In this document: positions 32,481-50,584 of the stretch, in pieces
Numbering within the stretch: position 1 is the stretch's first letter
How the letters are laid out: each line of letters opens with the position of its first letter
Assembly: GCA_965112735.1 (NCBI GenBank)
Contig: OZ218952.1
Span: forward strand, 3,534,001-3,598,000
Direction of reading: 5' to 3'
DNA: 64,000 nt
From: Phaeosaccion multiseriatum
Lineage: Eukaryota > Ochrophyta, other classes
The notes under the pieces: generated by a model
Told to the model about the DNA's origin: nothing
Database searches by the model: none
Seen by the model: only the letters and a program-made list of their open reading frames with translations
Position numbers and translations under genes: made by a program

Positions 32481-35400
32481 GAGAGGGAGAGAGAGAGAGA
32501 GAGAGGGAGAGAGAGGGAGAGAGAGAGAGGAGAAGGAGAACCCATGTACCTGCCTGCCTGCCTGCCCATATGCCTACCCATATGCCTGCCCCTATGTCTG
32601 CCCATATGCCTGCCCATATGCCTGCCCATATGCCTGCCCATATGCCTGCCCATATGCCTGCCCATATGCCTGTCCATATGCCTGCCCATATGTCTGCAGC
32701 CCCCCTCTCCTTACTGACCTTCTTGAGGAATCCCCCGTTGGTTTCCGCTTCCGCGAGGTCCCCCATCACGGAGAAGAGCTTGCCCGCCCCCTTGCTGCCC
32801 ACTGCCACAAGGCACACGTTATGCCCATCCACGAGGGACGTGCCCAGGCCCTTCACGGCTTTGAAGAGCTCTGTTTGGCGCGCTGGAGGGGAGATGGAGG
32901 AGAGGGGAGGGGAGGGGAGGAGACGATTAATAATGATGAATTGATGGGCGGCACGTCAGCCCAGCCACTCAACCAACCAACCAATCGCCCAACCAAAACC
33001 CACCCTTCCCCTCCCCCAAAACCCCAACCCCCCAAAACCCCCAACCCCGAAATCTCTCCCCAATCAACCCACCCACCCACCCACCCACCCACCCACCCAC
33101 CCACCCACCCACCCACCCACCCACCCACCCACCCACACACTCACTCACCCACTCACCCACCCACCCACTCACCCACCCACTCACTCACTCACTCACTCAC
33201 CCACCCACCCACCCACCCACCCCCTCACCTTGTGTGGAGTCCGAAGCGTCACTTGTAAGCACCAACTCCACATCGTGTACGGCGCTCCTCCCCGTGAGGG
33301 GGTCCGTCAGGGCCACGCTCTTGTTGCCGTCCTTGAAGCACAGCTCTGCGAAGCCTGCGTTGGCCTCGGCGTCGTTCATGGGGCGGAGTAGCGCAAGCAC
33401 ACGCGTGGGGCCCTTCATGTCTTCGATCTGCGTGTGTGCGTGTGTGCGTGTGTGCGTGTGTGCGTGTGTGCGTGCGTGTGTGCGTGTGTGCGTGTGTACG
33501 TGTGTGCGTGTGTGCGTGTGTGCGTGTGTGTGGGTGGGTAGGTTGGTAGGTGTGGTTCGTGTGTGTGAGAGAGAGAGAGACAGACAGAGAGAGAGAGAGA
33601 GAGTTGTGTGTGTGCGCGCGTGCGTTTGTGTGCGTGTGAGTGTGTCTGTGTGTTCCTGCTCAACTGACTTCCTGCTCCCCTGATTTACTGCCCCCCCCCC
33701 CCCCCCGCTGACACACGAACAACAACACACGAACATACCTGGTTGTGCAGCTGCTTGGCACGCTCCATCTCCCTCCTCAGTGTGGCGTGCAGCTGGCGGT
33801 TGGTGGACTTGACCTGTTGGTCATTCGGTTATTCGATGTTCATACATTGTCAATCAACAACAGCGAGTCCGATCGCTCGTTCTAAGAACCCACAACTGAC
33901 CAATCATCCACACAACACCAATTACATAGTGTTATGTAACCTTTCGCACCTTCTTGGCCTCCTCAATCCCCTGCTCGGACGCCTTGAGCCACGCTCGGCT
34001 CTCCTCGGTTTCCGCCCCGGCCTGTGCACACGCCTCCGCCGCCTCCGCGAGGGTCTTCTTGGCAAAGGCGAGGCGCTCCTCGGCCTGCTGAGTGGCCTCC
34101 TGCAGAGCTTGCCTCGTCTCCTTCACCTGATTGATTGAGTTGATCGTGTCAATCGATTGAATTTGTTCATTGATGGTACGATACGGTAGGACGATTGGTT
34201 ATACGGGCGGGGAGGGGTTTAGGCGTGTCCTTTGAGTGTCTGTTCTCCCGTACACAACACAGACTAGGGTATATCTACATGCGTGGCCCGCCCCACTTCC
34301 CTCTGTCCGTCTTCATCCCTCCCTCCCTCCCTCCCTCCCTCCCTCCCTCCCTCCCTCCCTCCCTCCCTCCCTCCCTCCCTCCCTCCCTCCCTCCCTCCCT
34401 CCCTCCCTCCCTCCCTCCCTCCCTTCCTTTCTTCCTTCCTCCCTCCCTCCCTTCCTCCCTCCCTCCCTCCCTCCCTCCCTCCCTCCCTCCCTCCCTCCCT
34501 CCCTCCCTCCCTCCCTTCCTTTCTTCCTCCCTCCCTCTCTCCCTTCCTCCCCCCTTCCCTCCCTCCCTCCCTCCCTCCCTCCCTCCCTCCCTCCCTCCCT
34601 CCCTCCCTCCCTCCCTCCCTCCCTCCCTCCATCCCTCCCTCCCTCCCTTCCTCCCTCCCCTCCTCCCCTTCCTCCCTCCCCTCCCTCCCTCCCCTCCCTC
34701 CCTCCTCACCTGTGTCTCCAGCTTGGTCTTGAGCTCCTCATGCTCTCTTTCCCATTGCTCTGCAGCGGCCAAACGTGCGGCCGTACTCTCCGTCTTAATA
34801 TCCTCTGCAGTGACTTGCGCTTTGCGCTCCATCTCCTCCAGCACTTGTTGCCGCTCCATCTCCGTCGCCTCCTCGTTGGCCATCCTCTCCTCCTGAGGGA
34901 CGACGAAGGAAGGGAGGGAGAGGGAGACGAGGAGGGGGGTGAAAGTGGGTGATGATGGTGAAGATTGGATTTGAGTACTATTCGGTGTAGGCATATGAGC
35001 ATTGTCGGCTATCTTCTTCTATCTCTTCCTCTCTCTCTCTCTCGGTCCCTCTATCTCTCCCTCTCTCCTCATCTCTATACCTTCCTCTTCCTCAGTCACT
35101 CTCTCTTCCTCTCATCGCTCTTCCTCCCTCCCCCCTGTCCCTCCCTCCCCCACCTCCCTTCCCCCCTGCCCCCTCTCTTCCCCTCTCTTCCTCGCCCAGC
35201 TAATGCCAACCACCGTCACCAAGCTCCTACCCACTCACTGACCTGTGAACACTTCATGTTGTTAACGGCCTCTATGATGGAAGCGTACTTGGCCTGCTCC
35301 CCTGCAATGGCGGCGGTGAGTTGCTGGATGCTCTCCGTCAGCGTCTCTTTCATGTGCTTGGCTGAGGGGAGGAGAGGGCAGGCCACATGCACGCACGCAC

Positions 35401-38195
35401 ACACACACACACATACACATGGGCGACACGTTCCAGGTAAAGTTTGAGGTTTGTAGACAGACCTTCTCATATCGCGCCCCACACATGCACACCCATGCCC
35501 TCTCCACATTCAAACCCGCACCGACGCCCACACACCCACCCACAACCCCACAACCCCACATCCACCCATCCACCCACCCACCCACCCACCCGCTTGGTCA
35601 TCGTCCAGCTGCAGCCTCAGTGCCGCCTCCTCCTCCTGCTGTATCACCACTTGCTCCTCTGCGCCATCTGCCACTGCCGATTTGTCCCTCAGTCCCTCCT
35701 GGAGCTTGGTGAGCCCCTCTCTCCTCTCCTCGAGTGCTCTCTGATTCTCCTCCCGCATGGCCTCTTCCCTGGCGGCGTGCTCTGCCCCATATGCCTCCAC
35801 TTTGAGGCGCTGCTGATCGAGGTAGGCGCTATCGGAGCGGAACAGCATCGTCCCCCCCACGGATCCGAAGGCGCTGGGGCCCATGCCAGATCTGGGGTGT
35901 GTGGGTGCGTGCGTGCGTGTGTGTGTGTGCGCGTGTGTGCGCGTGTGTGTAAGATGGCAGCAAAGGCAGCAGATGCCAACCCCCCCCCCCCCCCTCTTAT
36001 CCATAGGCTGCCATCCCAAGCTGTTCGGCTGTACTTACTTTGTCTTGCCGAGGCTCTGCCCCTGCCCCATTGAGCTCTGAGCAGCAGCTGGATGCGGCTG
36101 CTGCACCTTGTCGCCCCCGCCCTTCGCTGCCGTATCACCACCTGTTGTATCACCAGCTGCTGCTTCTACTGCTGCTGATGCTGCTGCTGCTCCTCCTCCG
36201 CTGCTGCGTCTCCTCTCCGCGTCCCTCTCCCACCCTGCTGTTGGCATCACTGCCTCGTCCGTGAGGTTGTCTGTGTCCAACACCTTTGCCACATTTGTTT
36301 TTGGATCAATCGGTCAAGAAATGACGTCACTATCAGTCAAGAGGCGACGTTTCAGCTCTCACACTTCAAGTTCATCTTCAATTAAAGGGAATGCACTCGT
36401 CTAGAGTCTCTATCGGTGCTGATGGTTGTAATGACACGTGTTCTCTGTACTACCAACACACTTACTTGCACGTCATCGTCGTCGTCGCCAGGCCTGTCGG
36501 TCTCTCCATCCAAACGCGGTGCCTCCACCTGCTCTCGACGAGCAAACACAGCAACACCGTCCGGAAGTGGTACGCAAGTGTTTGAAAGTGAGATAGATGC
36601 ATGCGTACAACGGGAGAGAAGAAGGCTTTCTCTCCTGCTTGTGCGCCTTACCCAACGACCCTCACCCCTCCATCTTCACCCCTCACTCTTCACCCCTCAC
36701 CCCCCCCCTCCTCACCCCTCACCCCTCACCCCTCACCCCCTCCCTCCTCACCCCTCACCCCTCACCCCCTCACCCCCTCACCCCCTCACCCCCTCACCCC
36801 CTCACCCCCTCACCCCCTCACCCCCTCACCCCCTCACCCCCTCACCCCTCCCTCCTCACCCCTCACCCCCTCCCTCCTCACCCCTCACCCTTCACCCCTC
36901 ACCCCCTCCCTCCTCCCTCCTCACCCCTCCCTCCTCACCCGTCACCCCTCCGTCCTCACCCTTCCCTCCTCACCCCTCTCACTCCCATTAAGTCAATAAG
37001 ATAATACCCCTCTCACTCCTCACCTGCAGTAGCGGACGGGTACCGAAGGCCATCTGCAGGAAAGACGTGTCTGTGAGGCTGTACTCCGTGAGGAGGCCCT
37101 GGGAGAGAGAGCGGGACAGAGAGGGGGAGAGAGAGGGGGAGAGAGAGGGGGACAGAGAGGGGGAGAGAGAGAGGGAGAGAGAGGGGGAGAGAGAGGGGGA
37201 GAGAGAGAGGGAGAGAGAGGGGGAGAGACAGAGGGAGGGAGAGGGAGAGAGAGGGAGAGAGAGGAAAGGAAGGGAAGGCGCCATAGAAAGAGGGGAGAAC
37301 ACTCGCCATGAGTCAAATGAAGCAGTTGCATCACACGACCAACGACAGCGGCGCACATGGCAGGTGTGTTAGAAGCGACACCCCACCTCGCCTCTCTTCA
37401 TCATACCCCAACCCCCTCTTCCCTCCCCCATCACCTTGAGAGTTCCGAAAGCAAAGCCACTTCCTTCCCTCCTTCCTTCCCTCCTTCCCTCCCTCCCTCC
37501 CTCCCTCCCTCCCTCCCTCCCTTCCTCCCTCCCTCCCTCCTTCCCTGCTCCTCACCCCCCCCCCCTCCTTCCTCCCTCCCTCCCCTCCTCTCCCCTCCTC
37601 TCCCCTCCCCGGCTGCTTGCCCGTATGCCTATTCATATGCCTGCCTGTATGCCTTTCTCACCTCTACAAGCTGCTTGTAGTCCCTCCCTCTCTGCCGCTC
37701 GAGCATCATATCCACCTCCGTCAGTCGAACGGGGTCGCACTTACTAAAGATGGCAACCAATGACGTGCGCACTTGCTGCTGAATCAGCCACGCCTTGAGT
37801 TGCGGGTTTTCGGGCTGGATATCTTCCTCCTCCTCCTCCTCCTCCTCCTCCTCCTCCTCCCCGTTCTCCTCCTCTCCCTTGGCTCCCCCCTCCCTGCTCC
37901 GCCTCCTCTTCCTTCTCCGCTCGTCTCTCTCCTTCTCCTGCTTCTTGACTCTTTCAATGTACTCTTGCGCCTCCTTCACCATATCCACCTCCCACCAAGA
38001 CTCTCCCGTGTCATAGTTCATGTGGTAAGGCAGCCCGCTCTCAGGGTCAATCTCTCGTACCCAGAGCCCTTCCCCGGCCTCCCCTGCCGCCGCCGCCGCC
38101 GCCGCTGCCACAGCCGCCGCATCTGCTTCCATATCGATCATCCCGATGACTCCTGCGTGCGCCTCGAGATTGTGAGCAACGTCTGTGTGCCCTGC

Positions 38196-38270
<75 letters not shown>

Positions 38271-39757
38271 CGCGCGTGTGTGTGTATGTGTGTGTGTGTG
38301 TGTGCGTATGTGTGTGTGGCATAGTGGGTGGTAGAGTGTAGCAAAGTGCAAAAAAGGGGTCAATGGGGGGGGGCACTGAGGGGTGATAGAGAGTAGGAAG
38401 GGACGAAGGACAGGACGACGATGACGTCATCTCCAGCTGAACCCGTTTTGCGTGCCTCACTCACTCCCTCCCATCACCAACCCACTCACACACGCACCCA
38501 CTCACCCACCCACCCACCAACCCACTGACCTGATGCGTAGTGTATGGCTGTATAGTTTGAGTAGTCCATCATGAGAGGGTCTGCTCCATTGTCAATGAGC
38601 AGTTCGCACAGCTCGTCGCTCCCACTGCTGGCGGCGTAGTGCAAAGGCGTGCACCCGTAACTTGCCTCGACCGCGCCGGGTAGGGCCCCGAACCTAAGCA
38701 AGAGGTTGGCCGTTCGGAAACTGAGGCTCTCGGAGTAGCAGGCGAAATGCAGGGGGCAGCACCCGCTGTCGTTCGTGGCCCGAGGGTCTGCTCCTTTACC
38801 CAGCAGAGGCTCCACCAGATCCTCGCAGTGGCACTGACAGGCGAGGATGAGAAGGGTGTTACCTTCCTGTGAGCCTTCCTTGGTGTCGATCTTGGAGGGG
38901 GGTACACTGGCGAGTGTGGCACGGACCGTTTGCTGAGCCGAGGCGTCTCCCTCGTTGTAGAAGGGCAGCAGCTCAAAGAGCATGGCGACTGCGGAGTCCG
39001 CCGCGGATTGGGGGTTGGAGTGGGAGTGGGAAGAAGAGGTGGAGGAGAGGATGTCTGCTCCGTTGGTGACGGTTACTTTGAAGGGGTCCGTACGTTCATT
39101 GCTGCTGCCTTGGCCGAAGAAGTAGCTTCCATCGTGACGCTGACCGTCGTCCCCTCCCTCCTCTTCGTCTTCGTCGGCAGAGGGGACGTAGAAGGTCCCA
39201 TCGCTGCTTGCACCAGCATCGTCGTCATGAATCTTCTCCGCTTCTTTTGGCTTCTTGTTCTTCTGCTGCTGCTGCTGCCGTTTGTGGGCCTGTTGCCGCC
39301 CGCCAGACTTTGTGTTTTGAGCAACACCTCGATCGACAAAGTTTCCGGTTTCACTACCATCGTAGCTCCCACTACTGCTACTGCTGCCTGAGTAGCTGCC
39401 TGCACTGCTGCTGCCACTGCTGCTGCTGCCAGTGTAGCTGCTCCCGCTATAGCTGTCGCTCCCGGTGTCACTGTCACTGCCACTGCTGCTCTGGTGACCC
39501 TTCTTGTGCTTGCTCGAGGATCGATGATGGTGATGGCCTTTGCCCCTTTTCTTGCTGCTCGCCTTTTTCTTCTCGCCCGACTTCTTGGGGGAGAGGCTTC
39601 CAACCATGGCAATCACCGAGTTGCGCTTGTTCCGGAGAGAGCTCACCAACGAGATGTCGCCCTCCTCCTTCCCCTTCCCCTCCCCATTGCTGCTGTCCAC
39701 CGTCCCGAACAGGCTCTTCCTCCCCCTCTCGCGCATGTTGCTCACAGACGCCCTCAT
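30498..39757 (-). CDS. Ankyrin-WW-coiled-coil protein with degenerate kinesin motor (16 exons, 1492 aa)
   Basis: Minus-strand exons: 39757-38530, 38182-37662, 37098-37024, 36528-36466, 36283-36039, 35891-35590, 35361-35243, 34892-34710, 34126-33950, 33813-33739, 33427-33229, 32870-32719, 32297-31790, 31732-31675, 31477-31078, 30671-30498; 4479 nt, all phases agree. Order: Ser/Lys-rich N-terminus; ankyrin repeats (about 285-409: [40 protein letters not shown]); WW domain ([20 protein letters not shown] then ESWW); charged linker; coiled coil (about 690-990); then a C-terminal kinesin-14-like motor starting [18 protein letters not shown]. The segment [20 protein letters not shown] matches the kinesin P-loop region, but GQTGSGKT has become GSKGAGKL. 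The SSRSH and DLAGSE switches are not preserved ([25 protein letters not shown]), so ATP-driven movement is doubtful. The last small exon is the least certain. Confidence 0.78.
30574..30599 (-). repeat. Dispersed motif copy, kinesin-like last exon
   Basis: On the minus strand this reads a GCAGCAGCAG run joined to TTGGTGATAC and encodes AAAAVGDT in the last exon of the kinesin-like gene. A second copy follows at 30656-30675, overlapping the acceptor of that exon. Confidence 0.8.
31363..31440 (+). repeat. (GGA)n trinucleotide in kinesin-like exon 15
   Basis: On the coding strand this is (TCC)n and encodes a long serine run (APPSSS onward) where a kinesin motor would have switch II and the following loop. 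Confidence 0.9.
32561..32697 (+). repeat. 12-bp tandem repeat CATATGCCTGCC
   Basis: About eleven copies of the 12-bp unit, with small variants, occupy the intron between exons 32719 and 32297 next to a (GA)n array at 32420-32535. Single copies of the same core recur elsewhere in the window. Confidence 0.9.
33060..33228 (+). repeat. (CCCA)n/(CTCA)n array starting at a minus-strand donor
   Basis: On the coding strand this array reads GTGAGGGGGTGGGTGGG and onward, beginning at the donor of exon 33229. It is one of several introns whose first bases are the first unit of a microsatellite. Confidence 0.9.
34318..34705 (+). repeat. Long (TCCC)n array in kinesin-like intron
   Basis: About 390 bp of TCCC units with a few CTTCC interruptions fill most of the intron between exons 34892 and 34126. 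On the coding strand it is (GGGA)n starting four bases after the GTGAGG donor. Confidence 0.95.
36655..36985 (+). repeat. CTCACCCC minisatellite in kinesin-like intron
   Basis: Dozens of 8-9 bp units CTCACCCC(T) with CCTCCCTC variants occupy the intron between exons 37024 and 36528. Confidence 0.9.
38199..38330 (+). repeat. (TG)n dinucleotide in kinesin-like intron 1
   Basis: More than fifty TG units with small interruptions lie immediately upstream, on the coding strand, of exon 38182-37662, so the acceptor is preceded by (CA)n. Confidence 0.9.
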
Positions 39758-40134
39758 CGGCTTCGCTACTCACATGCACTTGCAATCGAAGGGCAAGAGC
39801 GTCTTGGCAGAGAGAGGAAATAAAGTATCGAGAGGGCAGGAGACGCAGCTGCTGGTGCTGCACTTCCCGCCCAGCTGTGCAATTCAGAGAGGCCTCTCCT
39901 CAGAGAGCATAGGGCCCTGTTGTTCTTGTGATGGTCTGTAGAGGGGCCTCAAGCAGGAGGATGTGCTGTTACAGATGGAGGGTTTCCGAGACCGGTTTTT
40001 CTCGCGATGTCGACTGGAAAATCCAGCTGGTCATAGAGGTAATTTGAGAGAGGGAGAGAATCGAAGAGAAGCAGAGACAAAGCATGAAGCTAGCATCCTC
40101 TGTGCCGATGGGCAGCCAATAGAGGTATCGTACT
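39758..40134. promoter_or_regulatory. Divergent region between kinesin-like and DUF1350 genes
   Basis: The two start codons face away from each other across 377 bp. No TATA box stands out. A bidirectional promoter is inferred from the spacing. The start of the DUF1350 gene is uncertain, so the true gap may be larger. Confidence 0.4.
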
Positions 40135-46446
<6,312 letters not shown>

Positions 46447-46560
46447 AAGCTGAAGGAGCTCTCTGACTTGTCTTCTCGACGAAGCTGAAAGAGTTGACTT
46501 GTGCCAGCCACTCTTCCTTCTGTAAGAAGCTGAGAGAGCTGACTTGTGCCACCACTCATA
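46447..46560 (+). repeat. Three imperfect repeats directly after DUF1350 stop
   Basis: The unit AAGCTGAAAGAG followed by TTGACTTGTGCCA occurs at about 46447, 46482 and 46528 with a few mismatches each. The first copy begins immediately after the TAG stop codon. Confidence 0.8.
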
Positions 46561-47323
46561 CTTTCTTCTATCGACATGTTGCTCGAAGTAGTGGCCGAGG
46601 AGGCTTTGCCTAGTGGCCTAATTGAGTGGGTCTATTTGGGTGATGGGGGGACGTGGGGGGTGGGGGCTATACATTGTAACCGCCTTGTCTTCATTGTATG
46701 TGTCGAGGTGGTGGGTGTTGTTGGGTTGCTGGGCCCACCCAAACCATTTATGCAACAGGGTGGGGCGAGGGAGGAGGGAGATAAGTGTAGTAGGAAGGGG
46801 GGGCGGGCGTGTAAGCATAGCAGCTGGGATGGGAAGGGGGAGAGAGAGAGAGAGAGGGGGGGGGGGGGGGGGAGGGGGAGAGGAGTGAGGGGAAGAGGGT
46901 GGGTTGTGAGGCTAGGCCTGACCCACAGGGATGGAGGCAGGACGGAGGTGTGCGATATGGGAACAAAGGGGGAGGGGAGGCGGTGCATGGGAGGGGGTCG
47001 GGCTACCCTTTTTGAGCGGGAAAGGCCGAAAGACCACTACCTACGTACCTACCTGCCTACATACCTACCTGCCTTTCTGCCTACCTGCCTACCTGCCTAC
47101 CCATCTGCTCACAGCTCATAGGGGGTCGCGGAGACTGAAGGTGTGATGCAGAGGGCGGCGTAGGTCGAGGGGAAAGGACAGACAAGAAGAGGGACAAAGA
47201 GGACGAGCGACAGGAGAATGTACAGAAGGCCCTCCCTCAGGTCTCTCTTGCTCTGGACGAGCAGTCGAGGGGAATTACGAGTAGGTCGAAATGCAACTCC
47301 ATTCGTTTCTTCATTGACTTATT
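46561..47323. other. Convergent intergenic region
   Basis: This lies between the DUF1350 gene (+) and PPR-SMR 2 (-). It holds a G-run at 46857-46872, GGGGGA-rich DNA and a TACC/TGCC tandem array at 47038-47102. No gene is recognised. Confidence 0.5.
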
Positions 47324-49519
47324 TTAACAAAAAGAGCCTCTCATTCGCATCACCACCCTCCCCGGGTTGTATTTGTCTTCCCACACTTGGACGCCCGGCC
47401 TCTCCTGTAAGTAGGCCAGCACTGCGGGCTTGAGAACGCTGACGCCGTCCTCGCTGCCCTGGCCTCGGCCTGTGATGACTTGGATCTCACCCTCCATCTT
47501 CTCCACGGAGAGCACGTGACGAAGCGCTGCCTTGCTCGTTCCCCTGCTGAAGTCGTGCAAGTCCATCTCCTGCCCCCCTTTCTTCCAGTGATTGAAGAAC
47601 CCTTGCGATACGGCCTCTGCGTACAGCTCGTCAGCAGCCTCCTCCTCTCCACCCTCCTGCAGAGCATCAATAGCGGCGCTGTAGCTGATCACATTAGGCG
47701 TGAGACCTACGGCCTTCATCTCACTCAACAGCTTCAGGGCCTCCACGCTGTTGTTGTCGTTGCCACATGCAGTAATGGCTGCATTGTAGCTGATCACAAC
47801 AGGCTTGAGACCTACCGCCTTCATCTCACTCAACAGCTTCAGGGCCTCCACACTGTTGTTGTCGTTGCCACATGCAGTAATGGCTGCATTGTAGCTGATC
47901 ACATCAGGTTTGAGACCTACGGCCTTCATCTCATTCAACAGCTTCAGGGCCTCCACGCTGTTGTTGTCGTTGCCACATGCAGTAATGGCTGCATTGTAGC
48001 TGATCACGTTTGGCTTGAGATCTGCCGCCTTCATCTCATTGAACAGCTTCAGGGCCTCCACGCTGTTGTTGTCGTTGCCACCTGCAGTAATGGCTGCACT
48101 GTAGCTGATCACATCAGGCTTGAGACCTACGGCCTTCATCTCACTCAACAGCTTCAGGGCCCCCACGCTGTTGTCGTTGCCACATGCAGTAATGGCTGCA
48201 TTGTAGTTGATCACATCAGGCTTGAGACCTGCCGCCTTCATCTCATTGAACAGACGCAATGCTTCCACGCTGTTGTTGTCCTTGCCACATGCAGTAACGG
48301 CTGCACTATAGCTGATCACATCAGGCTTGAGACCTACGGCCTTCATCTCACTCAACAGCTTCAGGGCCTCCACGCTGTTGTTGTCGTTGCCACATGCAGT
48401 AATGGCTGCATTGTAGTTGATCACATCAGGCTTGAGACCTACCGCCTTCATCTCACTCAACAGATGCAATGCCTCCACGCTGTTGTTGTCGTTGCCACAT
48501 GCAGTAATGGCTGCATGGTAGCTGATCACAACAGGCTTGAGACCTGCCGCCTTCATCTCATTGAACAAGCGCAATGCCTCCACGCTGTTGTTGTCGTTGC
48601 CACATGCAGTAATGGCTGCATTGTAGCTGATCACGTTTGGCTTGAGACCTGCCGCCTTCATCTCATTGAGCAGCTTCAGGGCCTCCACGCTGTTGTTGTC
48701 GTTGCCACATGCAGTAATGGCTGCACTGTAGCTGATCACATCAGGCTTGAGACCTACGGCCTTCATCTCACTCAACAGCTTCAGGGCTTCCACGCTGTTG
48801 TTGTCGTTGCCACATGCAGTAATCGATGCGTTGTAGCTGATTACATCGGGAGCAAGTCCTTCTGCCTTCATTTCCCTCAGTAAACCCAATGCCTCCACGT
48901 GTTGGTTGTTGCTCCGGGCGCATGCGTCAATGGCGGCGCTGTAGCTGATTACGTCGGGAGCGAGTCCTTCTGCCTTCATCTCCCTCAGTAAACCCAATGC
49001 CTCCACGTGTTGGCTGGCCCTGGCGCATGCGTTAATGGTGGAGTTGTAGCTGATCACGTCGGGAGTCAGTCCTTCTGCCTTCATCTCCCTCAGTAAACCC
49101 AATGCCTCCACGTGTTGGTTGTTGCTCCGGGCGCATGCGCCAATGGCGGCGCTGTAGCTGATTACGTCGGGAGCGAGTCCTTCTGCCTTCATCTCCCTCA
49201 GTAAACCCAATGCCTCCACGTGTTGGCTGGCCTTGGCGCATGCGTTTATGGTGGCGTTGTATGTGACCACAGTTGGGCTGAAGCCTTCCTTCTTCATCTC
49301 TTCCAGAAGTGCCAATGCGCCCTTCCACCGCCCGCTCTTCCCAATCGCGCTAATCGCAGCAGTCATACAGTACATACTGGGCTTGAGGCCCTCTCGCCGT
49401 GCGTGCTCCAGAGTAGGTGCCACCCTCTTCCAATCTTTCTTCCTCCCAAGTTCCTGGATCTCCCTCATGAGCTGCGCCTGCCTCGACTTCTTACTTCCCC
49501 CAGTAGAGTAGCAGGACCA

Positions 49520-49557
<38 letters not shown>

Positions 49558-49654
49558 TCTGTTGATGGAGAGTAGAGTCAGCACGCCTTAATTTGCCAAT
49601 GCAGGAAGAGTAGCAGATTCTGACCACCCCCCTCAACGATATCGCTCTCATCAT
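47324..49654 (-). CDS. PPR-SMR protein 2, probable organelle RNA-binding (776 aa)
   Basis: Single exon. The start at 49654 (MMRAISLRGVVRICYSSCIG) aligns with PPR-SMR 1; an in-frame ATG at 49723 would add 23 residues. The N-terminus has a poly-Gln run and WSCYSTGG, mitochondrial-like. Sixteen PPR repeats follow in two families: repeats 1-5 resemble those of copy 1 (ACAKASQHVEALGLLREMKA), while repeats 6-16 share the signature AAITACGNDNNSVEALKLL with SEMKAVGLKPD. Repeats 3 and 5 have 36 residues, repeat 12 has 34. The SMR domain has MDLHDF and ITGRGQGS. The function, RNA binding in an organelle, is inferred from the family. It is divergent from the mTERF-like gene. Confidence 0.9.
47675..49260 (-). 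repeat. 105-bp tandem coding repeats (PPR array 2)
   Basis: About fifteen adjacent units of 105 bp (102 and 108 bp variants). The eleven units at 47675-48835 share the phrase GTTGTTGTCGTTGCCACATG in plus orientation almost without change; the next four belong to a different subfamily shared with PPR array 1. Confidence 0.95.
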
Positions 49655-49805
49655 CGCCCTTAACGTCTCTCTCCCTCTCGCTCTCTCTCTCTTTCTCTCT
49701 CTCCCTATTTTTACTGCACTCAACTACGTATAATTTTTGATGGGGGGCGGAGGACCAACACGTGCTCATTTCACGATTCACCCCCTCCTTCCCCACATTC
49801 TCGAC
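49655..49805. promoter_or_regulatory. Short divergent promoter between PPR-SMR 2 and mTERF genes
   Basis: Only 151 bp separate the start codons of two genes for predicted organelle nucleic-acid-binding proteins. A CT-rich run (49664-49705) is followed by TATTTTTACTG and TATAATTTTT. Co-regulation is an inference from the arrangement. Confidence 0.5.
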
Positions 49806-50528
49806 ATGGTGAAAGTCTCGAGCTGCGTGGTTGCGTCCGTTGCGGTGACAAGCTGCTCGGCTCTACGGTCCGCCACCACGACCACGAGAGACTGCAGGCG
49901 CTCATCCAGACTTCGAGGACGAGCGTCGAAGGAAGTCGAGGCGTGGCCGTGTGAATGGGCTGCATCGAGGCCGAGGAAAGGGCGGCGCAGACAGAGGCCT
50001 GAATCTTTGTCGGGGAACAGGGAGAAGTCGGGGCGTAGCTGGAGCTTTGCGCTCCATCGGCAGCAACAGCAACACGCTCACGTCCAACAGCACGAGGAGG
50101 GGAGAGAGGAGGGGGGGGGAAAGGAGCTGCTCACCGCCACCATAGCACCACAAGCCAGGGTCCAGCAAATGTGGCGGGGAGCCCCACCGCACCATCAGCA
50201 GCAGCAAGCCTTGCCAAGGAAACAAGAAGAAGATGAAGAAGTGCTTCTATCACGCCAACAAGTCCAAATTCTGAGGGAAGGTGGAGTAGTGGGAGCGACG
50301 GAGGACAGACAGAGCGAGTACAGGATGAGGAACGTGGAGCTGTTCTTGCTTGAAAGGGGCGTGTCTCAGCAGGAGCTTGGGCGCGTACTGCTCACTCTGA
50401 ATCAGGACGAGAGACTGCGCACAGATGTGCGGTACCTGGCCCGGAGAACACACTCACTTGCAAGGGCGTTAGACGCAGCCGTCACCTGGACGAATAGGAG
50501 CAGCAGCAACAACGGTAGCAGCAGTAGC

Positions 50529-50584
<56 letters not shown>

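Noticed and set aside
34264-34732. Gly-Arg-Glu and Leu-Pro-Pro-Ser repeat proteins
   Set aside because: Both strands of a (TCCC)n array inside a kinesin-like intron; no non-repeat sequence supports them.
47480-48883. 467-aa plus-strand frame with a VVVVATCSNGC repeat
   Set aside because: It is the antisense of the PPR array of PPR-SMR 2; the minus strand has clear PPR and SMR domains.
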